This document shows positions 35,472-43,584 of a DNA stretch of 45,714 nucleotides, in pieces. Where the stretch lies: assembly GCA_002722705.1 (NCBI GenBank), contig PBMP01000086.1, forward strand, positions 1 through 45,714, read 5' to 3'. The position numbers and the translations under genes are program-made. How positions within the stretch are numbered: position 1 is the first letter of the stretch; each line of letters opens with the position of its first letter. The notes under the pieces are model-generated. The model worked only from the letters and a program-made list of their open reading frames with translations. It had not been told where the DNA came from and ran no database searches. This DNA is from Pseudobdellovibrionaceae bacterium. Its GTDB lineage: Bacteria > Bdellovibrionota > UBA1018 > UBA6935.

Positions 35472-36689
35472 ATGAAAATAATACACATTATGACAGATGT
35501 TAATAATAAATTAGAGGATGAGTTTGATTACTATAAAGGATGGCAAACCACATTTAGTATTCAAACTTTGAAACATTCTAATGAATTTGAAACGGAGTGT
35601 TGGACATTATACAACCCAGTTACATGTAAAAAATCGGGAATTTTAGAGAGAGAAAGATTAGGTGTTAAATATCGCTATTTTCCAGCGTATAATATTTTCT
35701 CCTTTTTCATTTCTTTTACTTTGCTCAAATACTTACTACTCAAAAATTTGTATTCAGAAAAATATATTATTCATATGCAAGCTTTACATACTCCAATGTC
35801 AAATTTGATATCCTTTTTTTCTAGAAATATTCCTCTTATTGCGCAACAGCGCTCGCCTAATTTTCCCCCAATTATAAAATATAGGAGAACTGGACGTCTA
35901 GTTTACTTTCTTCATCAATTCATTGATAAATTTTGTCTCAGATTTTACGATCACATATTCGCACCTTCGGTTGCAGAATATATCTATTTGAAAAAAATAA
36001 TTAATCAAAAAAATATAACTTTTTTGAAAGGAGGAGGGTTTGATTTTGATGAAAATCCTAAACTTGACAAACTTAAATCAAGAGAAGATCTAGGGTTGCC
36101 TCATGACAAAAAAATTCTTATTCATGTAGGAAGATACAACAATAGGAAAGGTCTTCCTCTCATTATAGACACATATGAAAAAATAAAAATTAATCATAAG
36201 AATTTAATGTTCATTATAATTGGCGGAGATGGAAGAGGTTATAGTAAATCTTCAATCAACTCAAAAATATACGATAAGGCTATGAATTCTAGTTCATTGG
36301 TTATTGATAAACATTTACCAAAAGTAGAGGTTATCAAATATTTGAGTGCTGCAGACTTAAATATAATGTGTTCAGAAGATAATACATTTAACAAATTTAG
36401 TGATATTTCAAATGTAGAAATTGAAGCTGCTGCGATGGGCACGCCTAGTGTTAGCAGTTTCTTGTTGCATTATTATGGTACTAAAGAGGAAAGAAATAAA
36501 TTAGGTATTTTTACCACGTCAGAGAATCTAGGCAAGTCCTTAAATCGCTTTATTGAGGCAGAATGGACACCAGGTAACACTCGTAAATTAATTAAAAAAT
36601 ATTATAATTGGAAATTTATATTAACTAGAAACTTTACAGTTTACAAGGATTTAACAAGGAAATACTACGGAAATTTAAAATTTGAGTAA
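35472..36689 (+). CDS. GT4-family glycosyltransferase
   Basis: 405 aa from the ATG at 35472 (a TTG directly before it is also possible). GT-B features: HVGRYNNRKGLPLII opens the second domain, IIGGDGRGYS follows, and EIEAAAMGTPSV is the acidic nucleotide-sugar motif. It lies just after the flippase and overlaps the next gene by 8 bases. Donor sugar unknown. Confidence 0.82.
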   Translation: MKIIHIMTDVNNKLEDEFDYYKGWQTTFSIQTLKHSNEFETECWTLYNPVTCKKSGILERERLGVKYRYFPAYNIFSFFISFTLLKYLLLKNLYSEKYIIHMQALHTPMSNLISFFSRNIPLIAQQRSPNFPPIIKYRRTGRLVYFLHQFIDKFCLRFYDHIFAPSVAEYIYLKKIINQKNITFLKGGGFDFDENPKLDKLKSREDLGLPHDKKILIHVGRYNNRKGLPLIIDTYEKIKINHKNLMFIIIGGDGRGYSKSSINSKIYDKAMNSSSLVIDKHLPKVEVIKYLSAADLNIMCSEDNTFNKFSDISNVEIEAAAMGTPSVSSFLLHYYGTKEERNKLGIFTTSENLGKSLNRFIEAEWTPGNTRKLIKKYYNWKFILTRNFTVYKDLTRKYYGNLKFE

Positions 36690-37980
36690 AAAAGAAAATT
36701 TAATTCTTATATCAATTGATGCATTAAGAAGCGATTATTCACGTTCCGAAGAATGCATGCCCTTTCTGAGTGATTTTGCGAAATCTTCAATCAGGTTTGA
36801 TAAAGCTGTTACGGCAAATGGCTGGACTTGTCCAAGCATGGCTTCGATTCATACCTCATCATATAGTGATAAACATGGCGTAAAGATAACCGGTCATAAA
36901 CTAGACAGATATAATCAAAAAACCATTGCTGAAGTTCTCAAAGAGGAGGGATACAGTACTTTTGGCTTTTCTTCAATAGAATCCTTAAACAAACGGTATA
37001 AGTTTGATAGAGGCTTTACTGAATATTATGATCATAAATATTTGGATAATTTTTTGACAAGCGCAGGATTTGGGCGGTATAATTTATTAAATCTCATCCG
37101 CAAGTTAAAATTGATAAATCGAAACAAGTATCACATAACTAATGGTAGCACAATTAACAAACGAATTAGTAAGGCAATAACTAAAGTAGATAGTGAGCCA
37201 TTTTTTATTTGGGCCCATTATTTTGACATACAATTACCTAAAGTTCAACAACTTGAGGTCTTCAAAAGGAAGAATCTTAATCCTACTGAATCAGAATATA
37301 TTGATTTTTATAGGGAGGGTGTGTCTAATATTGATCAAATTTTTAAGAATTTAATAGATATTTTAAAGGAAAAAGGAATTTATGATAACACAAATATTAT
37401 TGTTACCTCAGACCATGGTGAACATCTTTTCCAAAGAGGTATGGGGCTTACACATGGAGTTACGCTCTATGATTTTGACATTATGGTGCCTTTAATAATT
37501 AAATTAGTAAATGAGGAAACACATGTTTCTAATAAAGTTGTTAGAACTATAGATATATTTCCAACAATATTAGATATCCTAAAATTTAAATCTAGTGATA
37601 ATTTAGAGGGAGAGAGTGTGCTTCCATTGAATGAATTAAAAGATAGGGAAGCTTTGACAGAGGCAGTTGCTGGTGATCGTAAAAGTATTAGAGACGGCCA
37701 ATGGAAATACATATGGACAGGTACGAATCCAATGTTTGGTTTTAATTTTGGTGAAGCTAGAGTAAACGAATTATATGATATTAAGATAGATCCGGATGAA
37801 AAGGAAAATATTATTTCAAAAAGTAAAGTTCAAGCTTCCACATTGAATTCCAAATTAGCTAAATTTTTCCCAGAAATTAATACTTCTCATATCGAAAGCG
37901 CCCAGAAACAAATAGAGCGTATGGATTCAAAGACTAAAGACTTATTAAGCGATTTAGGCTATCTCAAAAAAGAAAAATGA
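36682..37980 (+). CDS. Alkaline-phosphatase-fold (sulfatase-like) protein with Thr nucleophile
   Basis: 432 aa, TTG start. SIDALRSD (11-18) gives the first metal Asp; GWTCPSMAS places T49 where sulfatases have Cys/Ser of CxPSR, so this is more like the Thr-type phospho- or phosphoglycerol transferases. SDHGEH (243-248) and H258 in LTHG complete the metal site. No signal peptide or membrane helix is seen, so it probably acts in the cytoplasm. It directly precedes a paralogue and the phosphonate genes, so it may move or remove phospho- or phosphono-groups. A real sulfatase role is the alternative. Confidence 0.75.
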   Translation: MSKKENLILISIDALRSDYSRSEECMPFLSDFAKSSIRFDKAVTANGWTCPSMASIHTSSYSDKHGVKITGHKLDRYNQKTIAEVLKEEGYSTFGFSSIESLNKRYKFDRGFTEYYDHKYLDNFLTSAGFGRYNLLNLIRKLKLINRNKYHITNGSTINKRISKAITKVDSEPFFIWAHYFDIQLPKVQQLEVFKRKNLNPTESEYIDFYREGVSNIDQIFKNLIDILKEKGIYDNTNIIVTSDHGEHLFQRGMGLTHGVTLYDFDIMVPLIIKLVNEETHVSNKVVRTIDIFPTILDILKFKSSDNLEGESVLPLNELKDREALTEAVAGDRKSIRDGQWKYIWTGTNPMFGFNFGEARVNELYDIKIDPDEKENIISKSKVQASTLNSKLAKFFPEINTSHIESAQKQIERMDSKTKDLLSDLGYLKKEK

Positions 37981-39179
37981 AACGTAAAAACATAGTTTTA
38001 GTAGTTGTCGACGCAGCTCGAATAGATAGAGTTAAAAATTCAAAAGTTTTCAAGAATATAGCTAAAAAAGGAATATTTTTTGATGAAATGATAACTGCAT
38101 CTCCGTATACTCTAGCTTCAATGAATTCTTTTTTCACATCAACATTCGGGAGCGTTAATGGAATAGACGGCTACAACAAAATAGGCAATCTAGATGAGAA
38201 TTGCAAAACTATAATGGATTATCTAAAAGATTATGGATATACAACTAGAGGAGACACAGTTAGGTTAAATTTAGTTCCTTCAGAAGGCTTTGACAAACTA
38301 ACAGAGCATGAAGAAATTAACGAAGATATTAATCAGAATAATATTAATTTAATTAATCTTCATTCGCAAATAATCGACGAGCAGTCACAGAGCATTGAAT
38401 CAAATCCTTTTTTTCTTTATTTACATTACAGCAATATCCATAATTCATTGGTAAATAATGTTCTTAAAAAATATACTGATTTTGATGATGAATATTTCGC
38501 TAATAGAAAGCAAAATTCTGACAATTATAATACCTATTTTCAGTATGCTGAAGAATATGTTGAGAAGATTACTCAAAAGTTAATTTCTACAAACTTGAGT
38601 GATGATACTATACTAATTTTAATGTCAGATCATGGCGTGAGTTTGGGTGAAAAGAAAGGTGAAAGAGCCTATGGCGTTTTCACATACGATTATACAATAA
38701 AGACTTTTGCCATTTTAGTAAATGAAAATTTGTTTGGTAATGGTAGAGTAATAAGCGAAATTACACAAACAATAGACCTAATGCCTACTTTGCTTTCCAT
38801 CCTTGATATTCCGTTGGATTTGTCCAAGAAGAAGATTCAAGGGAAATCACTGTTACCTTTGTTAAATGAAAAAAAAGCTAATTTTTGGAATATATTTGGT
38901 AATAAAAAATTCCGGAAATATGCATATTGTGAGACCGGGGGACTTTACGGCCCTTGGCCATCACCGTCAGGACCTAATGTTTTTTGTGTTAGGACACATG
39001 ATTGGAAGTTAATTTACAATAGCTATCCTAAAACTTTTGAGTTATATAATCTTAAAAAGGATCCTAATGAACTAAATAATTGCTATGGATTAGGATTTAA
39101 GGAAGAATCTAAATTAAAAATTAATTTAGAGAAAGAATTATCCAGTCTCAGAGCAGAATCTTTAATGATTGATAAATGA
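37977..39179 (+). CDS. Second alkaline-phosphatase-fold protein, metal site partly lost
   Basis: 400 aa, overlapping the previous gene by 4 bases and clearly related to it. VVVDAARIDR (9-18) and T45 in SPYTLAS match the first paralogue's Asp and Thr. SDHGVSLGE (217-225) keeps D218 and H219, but the later His of the first paralogue (H258) is a Tyr here (Y232 in RAYGV) and the PS after the nucleophile is AS. It may be a degenerate partner subunit or have a different metal site. No signal peptide. It ends 37 bases before the phosphonate genes. Confidence 0.72.
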   Translation: MKRKNIVLVVVDAARIDRVKNSKVFKNIAKKGIFFDEMITASPYTLASMNSFFTSTFGSVNGIDGYNKIGNLDENCKTIMDYLKDYGYTTRGDTVRLNLVPSEGFDKLTEHEEINEDINQNNINLINLHSQIIDEQSQSIESNPFFLYLHYSNIHNSLVNNVLKKYTDFDDEYFANRKQNSDNYNTYFQYAEEYVEKITQKLISTNLSDDTILILMSDHGVSLGEKKGERAYGVFTYDYTIKTFAILVNENLFGNGRVISEITQTIDLMPTLLSILDIPLDLSKKKIQGKSLLPLLNEKKANFWNIFGNKKFRKYAYCETGGLYGPWPSPSGPNVFCVRTHDWKLIYNSYPKTFELYNLKKDPNELNNCYGLGFKEESKLKINLEKELSSLRAESLMIDK

Positions 39180-39183
39180 GAGT

Positions 39184-39190
39184 TTTATAT
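39184..39190 (+). promoter_or_regulatory. Candidate internal TATA box before the phosphonate genes
   Basis: TTTATAT is centred 30 bases upstream of the ATG at 39217. A start 26 bases downstream would lie about 4 bases before the ATG. This gap of 37 bases is one of the few in the run. AAGGGA nearby could instead be a ribosome site. AT-rich context makes chance matches common. Confidence 0.3.
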
Positions 39191-39216
39191 TGCGCATTGT
39201 TTACTAATAAGGGATT

Positions 39217-40524
39217 ATGAAAAAAGTATACGTTGGAATGTCAGCAGACATCTTGCATAATGGTCATCTAAATATCTTAACTATAGCTAAAGAGAAAGGT
39301 AAAGTAATTGTGGGATTGTTAACTGATGATGCAATTTCAAGTTACAAAAACCCTCCAGTACTTAATTACGATGAAAGAAAAAGAATGCTATCAAATATAT
39401 CCTTGGTAGATGAAATTGTTGAGCAAGAAACTCTAGATTATGTTTCAAATCTTAGAAAAATAAAACCTGATTTTGTAGTTCATGGTAATGACTGGAAAGA
39501 AGGAAAACAAAAAGAGACTCGTTCTCGAGTAATTTCAGCTTTGAAAGAGTGGGGGGGGGAATTAATTGAACCTACCTATACTCCTGGAATTTCATCTACC
39601 TTAATTAAAGAAGCTATCGAAGAAAATTCTAGGGTTGAATCTAAGGGGACAACGCCAATGACTAGACTTAGACACCTAAAGAAATTGTTAAATGAAAGAG
39701 ATTTAGTTCGAGTTTTGGAGGCTCATAATGGCCTTACAGGTCTGATTGTTGAAAATACTAAAGTTGATAGTAAAGAGTTTGATGCAATTTGGATAAGTAG
39801 TTTGACAGACTCGACTGCAAAAGGAAAACCAGACACTGAGTTGGTCAATTTTGATTCTAGATTTAATACAATAGAACAAATTCTTGAAGTAACAACAAAG
39901 CCACTAATTGTAGACGCAGATACTGGAGGGTTAGCTGAACATTTTAGATTCCATGTTAGAACGCTCGAGAGGTTGGGAGTTTCAGCAGTTATAATAGAAG
40001 ATAAGGTTGGACCTAAAAGAAATTCATTATTTGGTGACGAAATTAAACAAGAGCAGGCAAGTATTGATTCCTTCTGTGAAAAAATTAAAGCTGGTAAATC
40101 ATCAACAGTTACTAAAGATTTCATGATAATAGCAAGAATCGAGAGTTTGAATCTTCAAAAAGGAGTTGACGATGCAATCAGCAGGGCAGAGTCTTACATT
40201 CGTAGCGGTGCAGATGCGATTATGATTCACTGCAAAGAAAAGGACCCAAAAGAATTATTTGACTTTTGTGAGCGCTTTAAAGATTTTTCACAAAAGGTGC
40301 CATTGGTTGCAGTTCCTTCATCATATTCGCAAATAAGTGAGAGGCAACTTTCAAAGATTGGAATTAATGTAGTTATATATGCAAATCATTTGTTACGTAG
40401 TGCTTATCCAGCGATGGTCAAAACAGCTAAATCTATACTTAAGGAAGGTAAATCAGACATAGCCTCAGATAAGTATTGCATGCCTATCTCTAAAATATTA
40501 CGTCTTATTCCTGAGGACTATTAG
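39217..40524 (+). CDS. pepM: Cytidylyltransferase - phosphoenolpyruvate mutase fusion
   Basis: 435 aa in two domains. Residues 1-135 are a nucleotidyltransferase of the glycerol-3-phosphate cytidylyltransferase type: HNGH (14-17) and ISSTLIKEA (125-133). Residues 150-435 are a PEP mutase of the isocitrate-lyase fold: DADTGG (233-238) and EDKVGPKRNS (261-270), the PepM signature. PEP mutase makes phosphonopyruvate, the first C-P bond step. The fused domain probably makes a CMP-activated phosphonate for transfer to a glycan. A run of nine G at 39551-39559 encodes W112-E115 inside the first domain; slippage there would stop both domains. Decarboxylase and reductase genes follow. Confidence 0.92.
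   Translation: MKKVYVGMSADILHNGHLNILTIAKEKGKVIVGLLTDDAISSYKNPPVLNYDERKRMLSNISLVDEIVEQETLDYVSNLRKIKPDFVVHGNDWKEGKQKETRSRVISALKEWGGELIEPTYTPGISSTLIKEAIEENSRVESKGTTPMTRLRHLKKLLNERDLVRVLEAHNGLTGLIVENTKVDSKEFDAIWISSLTDSTAKGKPDTELVNFDSRFNTIEQILEVTTKPLIVDADTGGLAEHFRFHVRTLERLGVSAVIIEDKVGPKRNSLFGDEIKQEQASIDSFCEKIKAGKSSTVTKDFMIIARIESLNLQKGVDDAISRAESYIRSGADAIMIHCKEKDPKELFDFCERFKDFSQKVPLVAVPSSYSQISERQLSKIGINVVIYANHLLRSAYPAMVKTAKSILKEGKSDIASDKYCMPISKILRLIPEDY
39551..39559 (+). repeat. Poly-G tract (G9) inside the pepM fusion
   Basis: Nine consecutive G residues in an AT-rich coding region, spanning Trp-Gly-Gly-Glu codons with GGG used twice. The frame is intact as given. The next longest G run I noticed in the window is six (18177-18182). 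Such tracts are typical sites of slipped-strand phase variation in bacterial surface-glycan genes; a role here is inferred. Confidence 0.85.
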
Positions 40525-40525
40525 T

Positions 40526-41659
40526 TTGAAGCCAGAAGTTTTTTTCCAAGTTTTAAAAGAACAAGGAGTAGAATTTTACACAGGAGTTCCAGATTCAACT
40601 TTGAAGCATTTTTGCTTTTTTATGGATAGTCAGACTTCACAAAATTCACATATTATAGCTGCTAATGAAGGGAGTGCAATAGGAATTGCTACTGGTTATT
40701 ACCTATCAACAGGTAAAGTACCTTTAGTTTACATGCAAAACTCAGGATTTGGAAACGCCCTCAATCCTATTACCTCATTAGTTGACGAAACGGTTTTTTC
40801 GATACCAATGATAATTATGATGGGTTGGAGAGGTGAGCCGGGTGTCAAAGACGCAATTCAGCATAAGAAAGATGGAGAAGTGCAAGAAGATATTCTTAAA
40901 TCCTTAAATTTATCCTACACACATATATCTAATGACTTAGTCGAAATGAAGAATCAAATGGAAGATATTTTTGATTCGGTAAAAAATAATAATGAGCCAC
41001 ACGTTATTTTGGTTAGCAAAAATTATTTTCAAAGATTTAATAGTCAACAAGTAGTAATTGATAAAGCAAATTTTTTAACTAGAGAAATGGCATTGACACA
41101 CATTATCAATAATATTGAAGATGATGATGTCGTCGTTTCAACTACCGGTAAATGTTCTAGAGAATTGTATGAAATTCGTAAGAAACTTTATATGAATCCA
41201 GATAGGGATTTAAGAATAGTAGGTTCAATGGGCCATGTTTCATCAGTAGCTCTTGGTTTAAGCATTAATATTTCTAATCAAGTAATATGTATTGATGGAG
41301 ACGGTTCTTTGATCATGCATATGGGTACATTACCTACAATAGGCAAGTATTCAAAAAATAATTTTAAGCATATTATTTTAAATAATTTTTCTCATGATTC
41401 TGTGGGAGGCCAAGATACTAGCTCAAATTATATTGATTATGAAAATTTAGCCTACTCTACTTCATATAAAAATTATTTTCAAATTGATAACAAAGCTAGT
41501 TTTGTTGATTTATTCAAGAGCTTTAGGGCCTCTGAAGGTCCATCTTTTTTAGAAATAGTGGTATCTAAAGGATCAAATGAGAATTTAACTAGGCCTAAAA
41601 CTACACCATTAGATAATAGGAAATATTTCATGAACTTTTTAAAAAATATTGATAGATGA
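40526..41659 (+). CDS. ppd: Phosphonopyruvate decarboxylase
   Basis: 377 aa, TTG start just after the pepM stop. GVPDSTLKHF at the N-terminus, E48 in AANEGSAIG for TPP activation, MQNSGFGNALNP and GWRGEPG are characteristic of Ppd; the TPP/Mg motif is GDGSLIMHMG. It converts phosphonopyruvate to phosphonoacetaldehyde, which pulls the unfavourable PEP mutase reaction forward. It overlaps the reductase gene by 4 bases. Confidence 0.93.
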   Translation: MKPEVFFQVLKEQGVEFYTGVPDSTLKHFCFFMDSQTSQNSHIIAANEGSAIGIATGYYLSTGKVPLVYMQNSGFGNALNPITSLVDETVFSIPMIIMMGWRGEPGVKDAIQHKKDGEVQEDILKSLNLSYTHISNDLVEMKNQMEDIFDSVKNNNEPHVILVSKNYFQRFNSQQVVIDKANFLTREMALTHIINNIEDDDVVVSTTGKCSRELYEIRKKLYMNPDRDLRIVGSMGHVSSVALGLSINISNQVICIDGDGSLIMHMGTLPTIGKYSKNNFKHIILNNFSHDSVGGQDTSSNYIDYENLAYSTSYKNYFQIDNKASFVDLFKSFRASEGPSFLEIVVSKGSNENLTRPKTTPLDNRKYFMNFLKNIDR

Positions 41660-42771
41660 TTGCTGAAAAAGGTTCAATAGCTAAATTAGGTAAAATATTA
41701 AATCATGAGCAACCTAGAAAAGTATTTGTTATTTGTGGAGATAGATCTTTTAATTTAGCTAAGGTTACTGTAGATGAGGTGCTCGGAGAAAATTATCCCC
41801 AGTTTATAGTTAAACAATCAGATGTTACAATAAAAATGGTTAATGAAGCAGTAGATAAATTAATCTTAGAAAAATGTGATATGGTTATTGGAATAGGTGG
41901 AGGCACTATCATGGATTTGGCTAAAATGACAAGTTTATTTGCTTCAAACGATAATTCAATTGACGATTACATCTTTAAGAATAAAAAAGTTCACAATAGA
42001 AAAATTAACCTAATTTTAGTGCCTACTACGTCAGGTTCAGGCAGTGAGGCTACACAATTTGCAGTAGTTTATAACGATTTAAAAAAATATTCTATTCTAC
42101 ACAAATCTATGCTTCCAGATCATGTAATCTTAGATCCAGAGCTTACATTTTCGTTGCCACCTTACCAAACTGCCGTATCAGGCATGGATGCTTTTTGCCA
42201 AGGAATTGAGTCGTTTTGGAGTGTGAACTCTAATGCTGAATCTCGTAAGTTATCATTAGAATCTATCGATTTAGTGTTGGCTAATCTAGTCAACGCAGTC
42301 ACTTCACCTTCAGAAGATAGCCGTTATCAAATGTGTAAAGCTGCAAATTTGGCAGGTCAAGCAATAAACATAACTAAAACTACTGCACCTCATGCTCTAT
42401 CTTATACAATAAACAAGGTATTTGGCATTCCTCACGGCCATGCAGTTTCTCTTACCATGCCATATATTTTTCAACTACATTTAGAGTGTGACAAGGATAA
42501 TTTAAATGACTCTAGAGGCATTAGTTTCTTTAGAAAAATTATGACAACTTTAAGCAATAAATTAAAATTAACATCTTCCCAAACCCCAATATCTTTTTTT
42601 AGAAATTATATGGAATTGATAGGTTTAAAGACAACCATCGTAAATAAGGAATATAGTAAAGAGATTATTGATTTGCTGATAGAAAACATAAATATGGAAA
42701 GAATGAATAATAACCCAGTTTTAATAGATAGGAATAATGCAAAAATTATATTTAATAAGGTTCTAGTTTGA
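41656..42771 (+). CDS. Iron-type alcohol dehydrogenase, probable phosphonoacetaldehyde reductase
   Basis: 371 aa group III (iron-containing) alcohol dehydrogenase: GGGTIMDLAK (81-90), PTTSGSGSEAT (123-133), metal ligand D178 in GMDAFCQGIESF, and later His in APHALSYT and GIPHGHAV. One usual metal His is Q182 here, as I recall for phosphonoacetaldehyde reductases of the PhpC type. It would reduce phosphonoacetaldehyde to 2-hydroxyethylphosphonate. No 2-aminoethylphosphonate transaminase is adjacent, which favours the hydroxyethyl product. Confidence 0.85.
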   Translation: MIAEKGSIAKLGKILNHEQPRKVFVICGDRSFNLAKVTVDEVLGENYPQFIVKQSDVTIKMVNEAVDKLILEKCDMVIGIGGGTIMDLAKMTSLFASNDNSIDDYIFKNKKVHNRKINLILVPTTSGSGSEATQFAVVYNDLKKYSILHKSMLPDHVILDPELTFSLPPYQTAVSGMDAFCQGIESFWSVNSNAESRKLSLESIDLVLANLVNAVTSPSEDSRYQMCKAANLAGQAINITKTTAPHALSYTINKVFGIPHGHAVSLTMPYIFQLHLECDKDNLNDSRGISFFRKIMTTLSNKLKLTSSQTPISFFRNYMELIGLKTTIVNKEYSKEIIDLLIENINMERMNNNPVLIDRNNAKIIFNKVLV

Positions 42772-42774
42772 ATT

Positions 42775-43584
42775 ATGGAGATAGGAATTATAGGTCACGG
42801 AGTAGTTGGAAAAGCTATATCGCATACTTTATCTAAAAAATTTAAGTTAGTTATTTTTGATAAATTTGAAAAGCATGATCCCTTTGCCGATTTATTTCAT
42901 TGTGATTTTGTTTTCATTGCAGTTCCTACTCCATTTGATTGTAAAAATAACGAAGTAGATGTCTCTTCTATTGTTGAATCTCTTGAAAATTTGGAAAATA
43001 TTAATTTTTCTGGTGTAGCTATAATTAAGAGTACAGTCACACCTAGTACCTGTGAGGCATTATCAAAAAATGTTAGCTTTGATATAGTATTTAATCCTGA
43101 ATTTCTGCGCGAAAGTACAACTCCTAATGAAGATTTCAGAGATCAGGAAATAGTAGTTATAGGTACTTCAAGTGTTAATATTTTTAATAAAATTAAAAAA
43201 ATGTTTGAATTAGTTTTGCTTCCCGAAGCTCAATATTTTCATACTTCTACAAATGAAGCTGAGATGATTAAGCTAGCTCAAAATACAATGTTGGCCTCTA
43301 GAGTTGCAATTGCTAACATGCTGTATGATGCTTGTTTAGAAAAATCAATAGATTATAATTTGATTCGAAATATAGCTTTCGATAAGTTTGAAATTTTGGG
43401 TCCCTACATGTCACTAGTGCCTGGTCCTGATGGTAACCGCGGGTTTGGAGGTAAATGTTTGCCTAAAGACATAAGAGCTTTTAATTCAATTCATAATTCC
43501 AAATTACTGAAGGAGATTATTCACTACAATGATTTTCTTCGTGATGATTTACATAATTTTTTAGACAATTATTCTAAAAATTAA
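42775..43584 (+). CDS. Short nucleotide-sugar 6-dehydrogenase lacking the C-terminal domain
   Basis: 269 aa. GIIGHGVVGKAI (4-15) binds NAD, VPTPF and KSTVTPST (85-92) and FNPEFLRE fit the UDP-glucose/GDP-mannose dehydrogenase family, and C228 in GFGGKCLPKD is the catalytic Cys. Family members are about 390-450 aa; this one ends soon after the central domain, so the C-terminal sugar-nucleotide binding domain is missing. It may be a naturally short subfamily or a gene truncated at the island edge. It is the last gene of the run, and its stop overlaps the stop of the convergent gene by 3 bases. It is the only candidate source of UDP-GlcA or UDP-ManNAcA in this window. Confidence 0.78.
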   Translation: MEIGIIGHGVVGKAISHTLSKKFKLVIFDKFEKHDPFADLFHCDFVFIAVPTPFDCKNNEVDVSSIVESLENLENINFSGVAIIKSTVTPSTCEALSKNVSFDIVFNPEFLRESTTPNEDFRDQEIVVIGTSSVNIFNKIKKMFELVLLPEAQYFHTSTNEAEMIKLAQNTMLASRVAIANMLYDACLEKSIDYNLIRNIAFDKFEILGPYMSLVPGPDGNRGFGGKCLPKDIRAFNSIHNSKLLKEIIHYNDFLRDDLHNFLDNYSKN

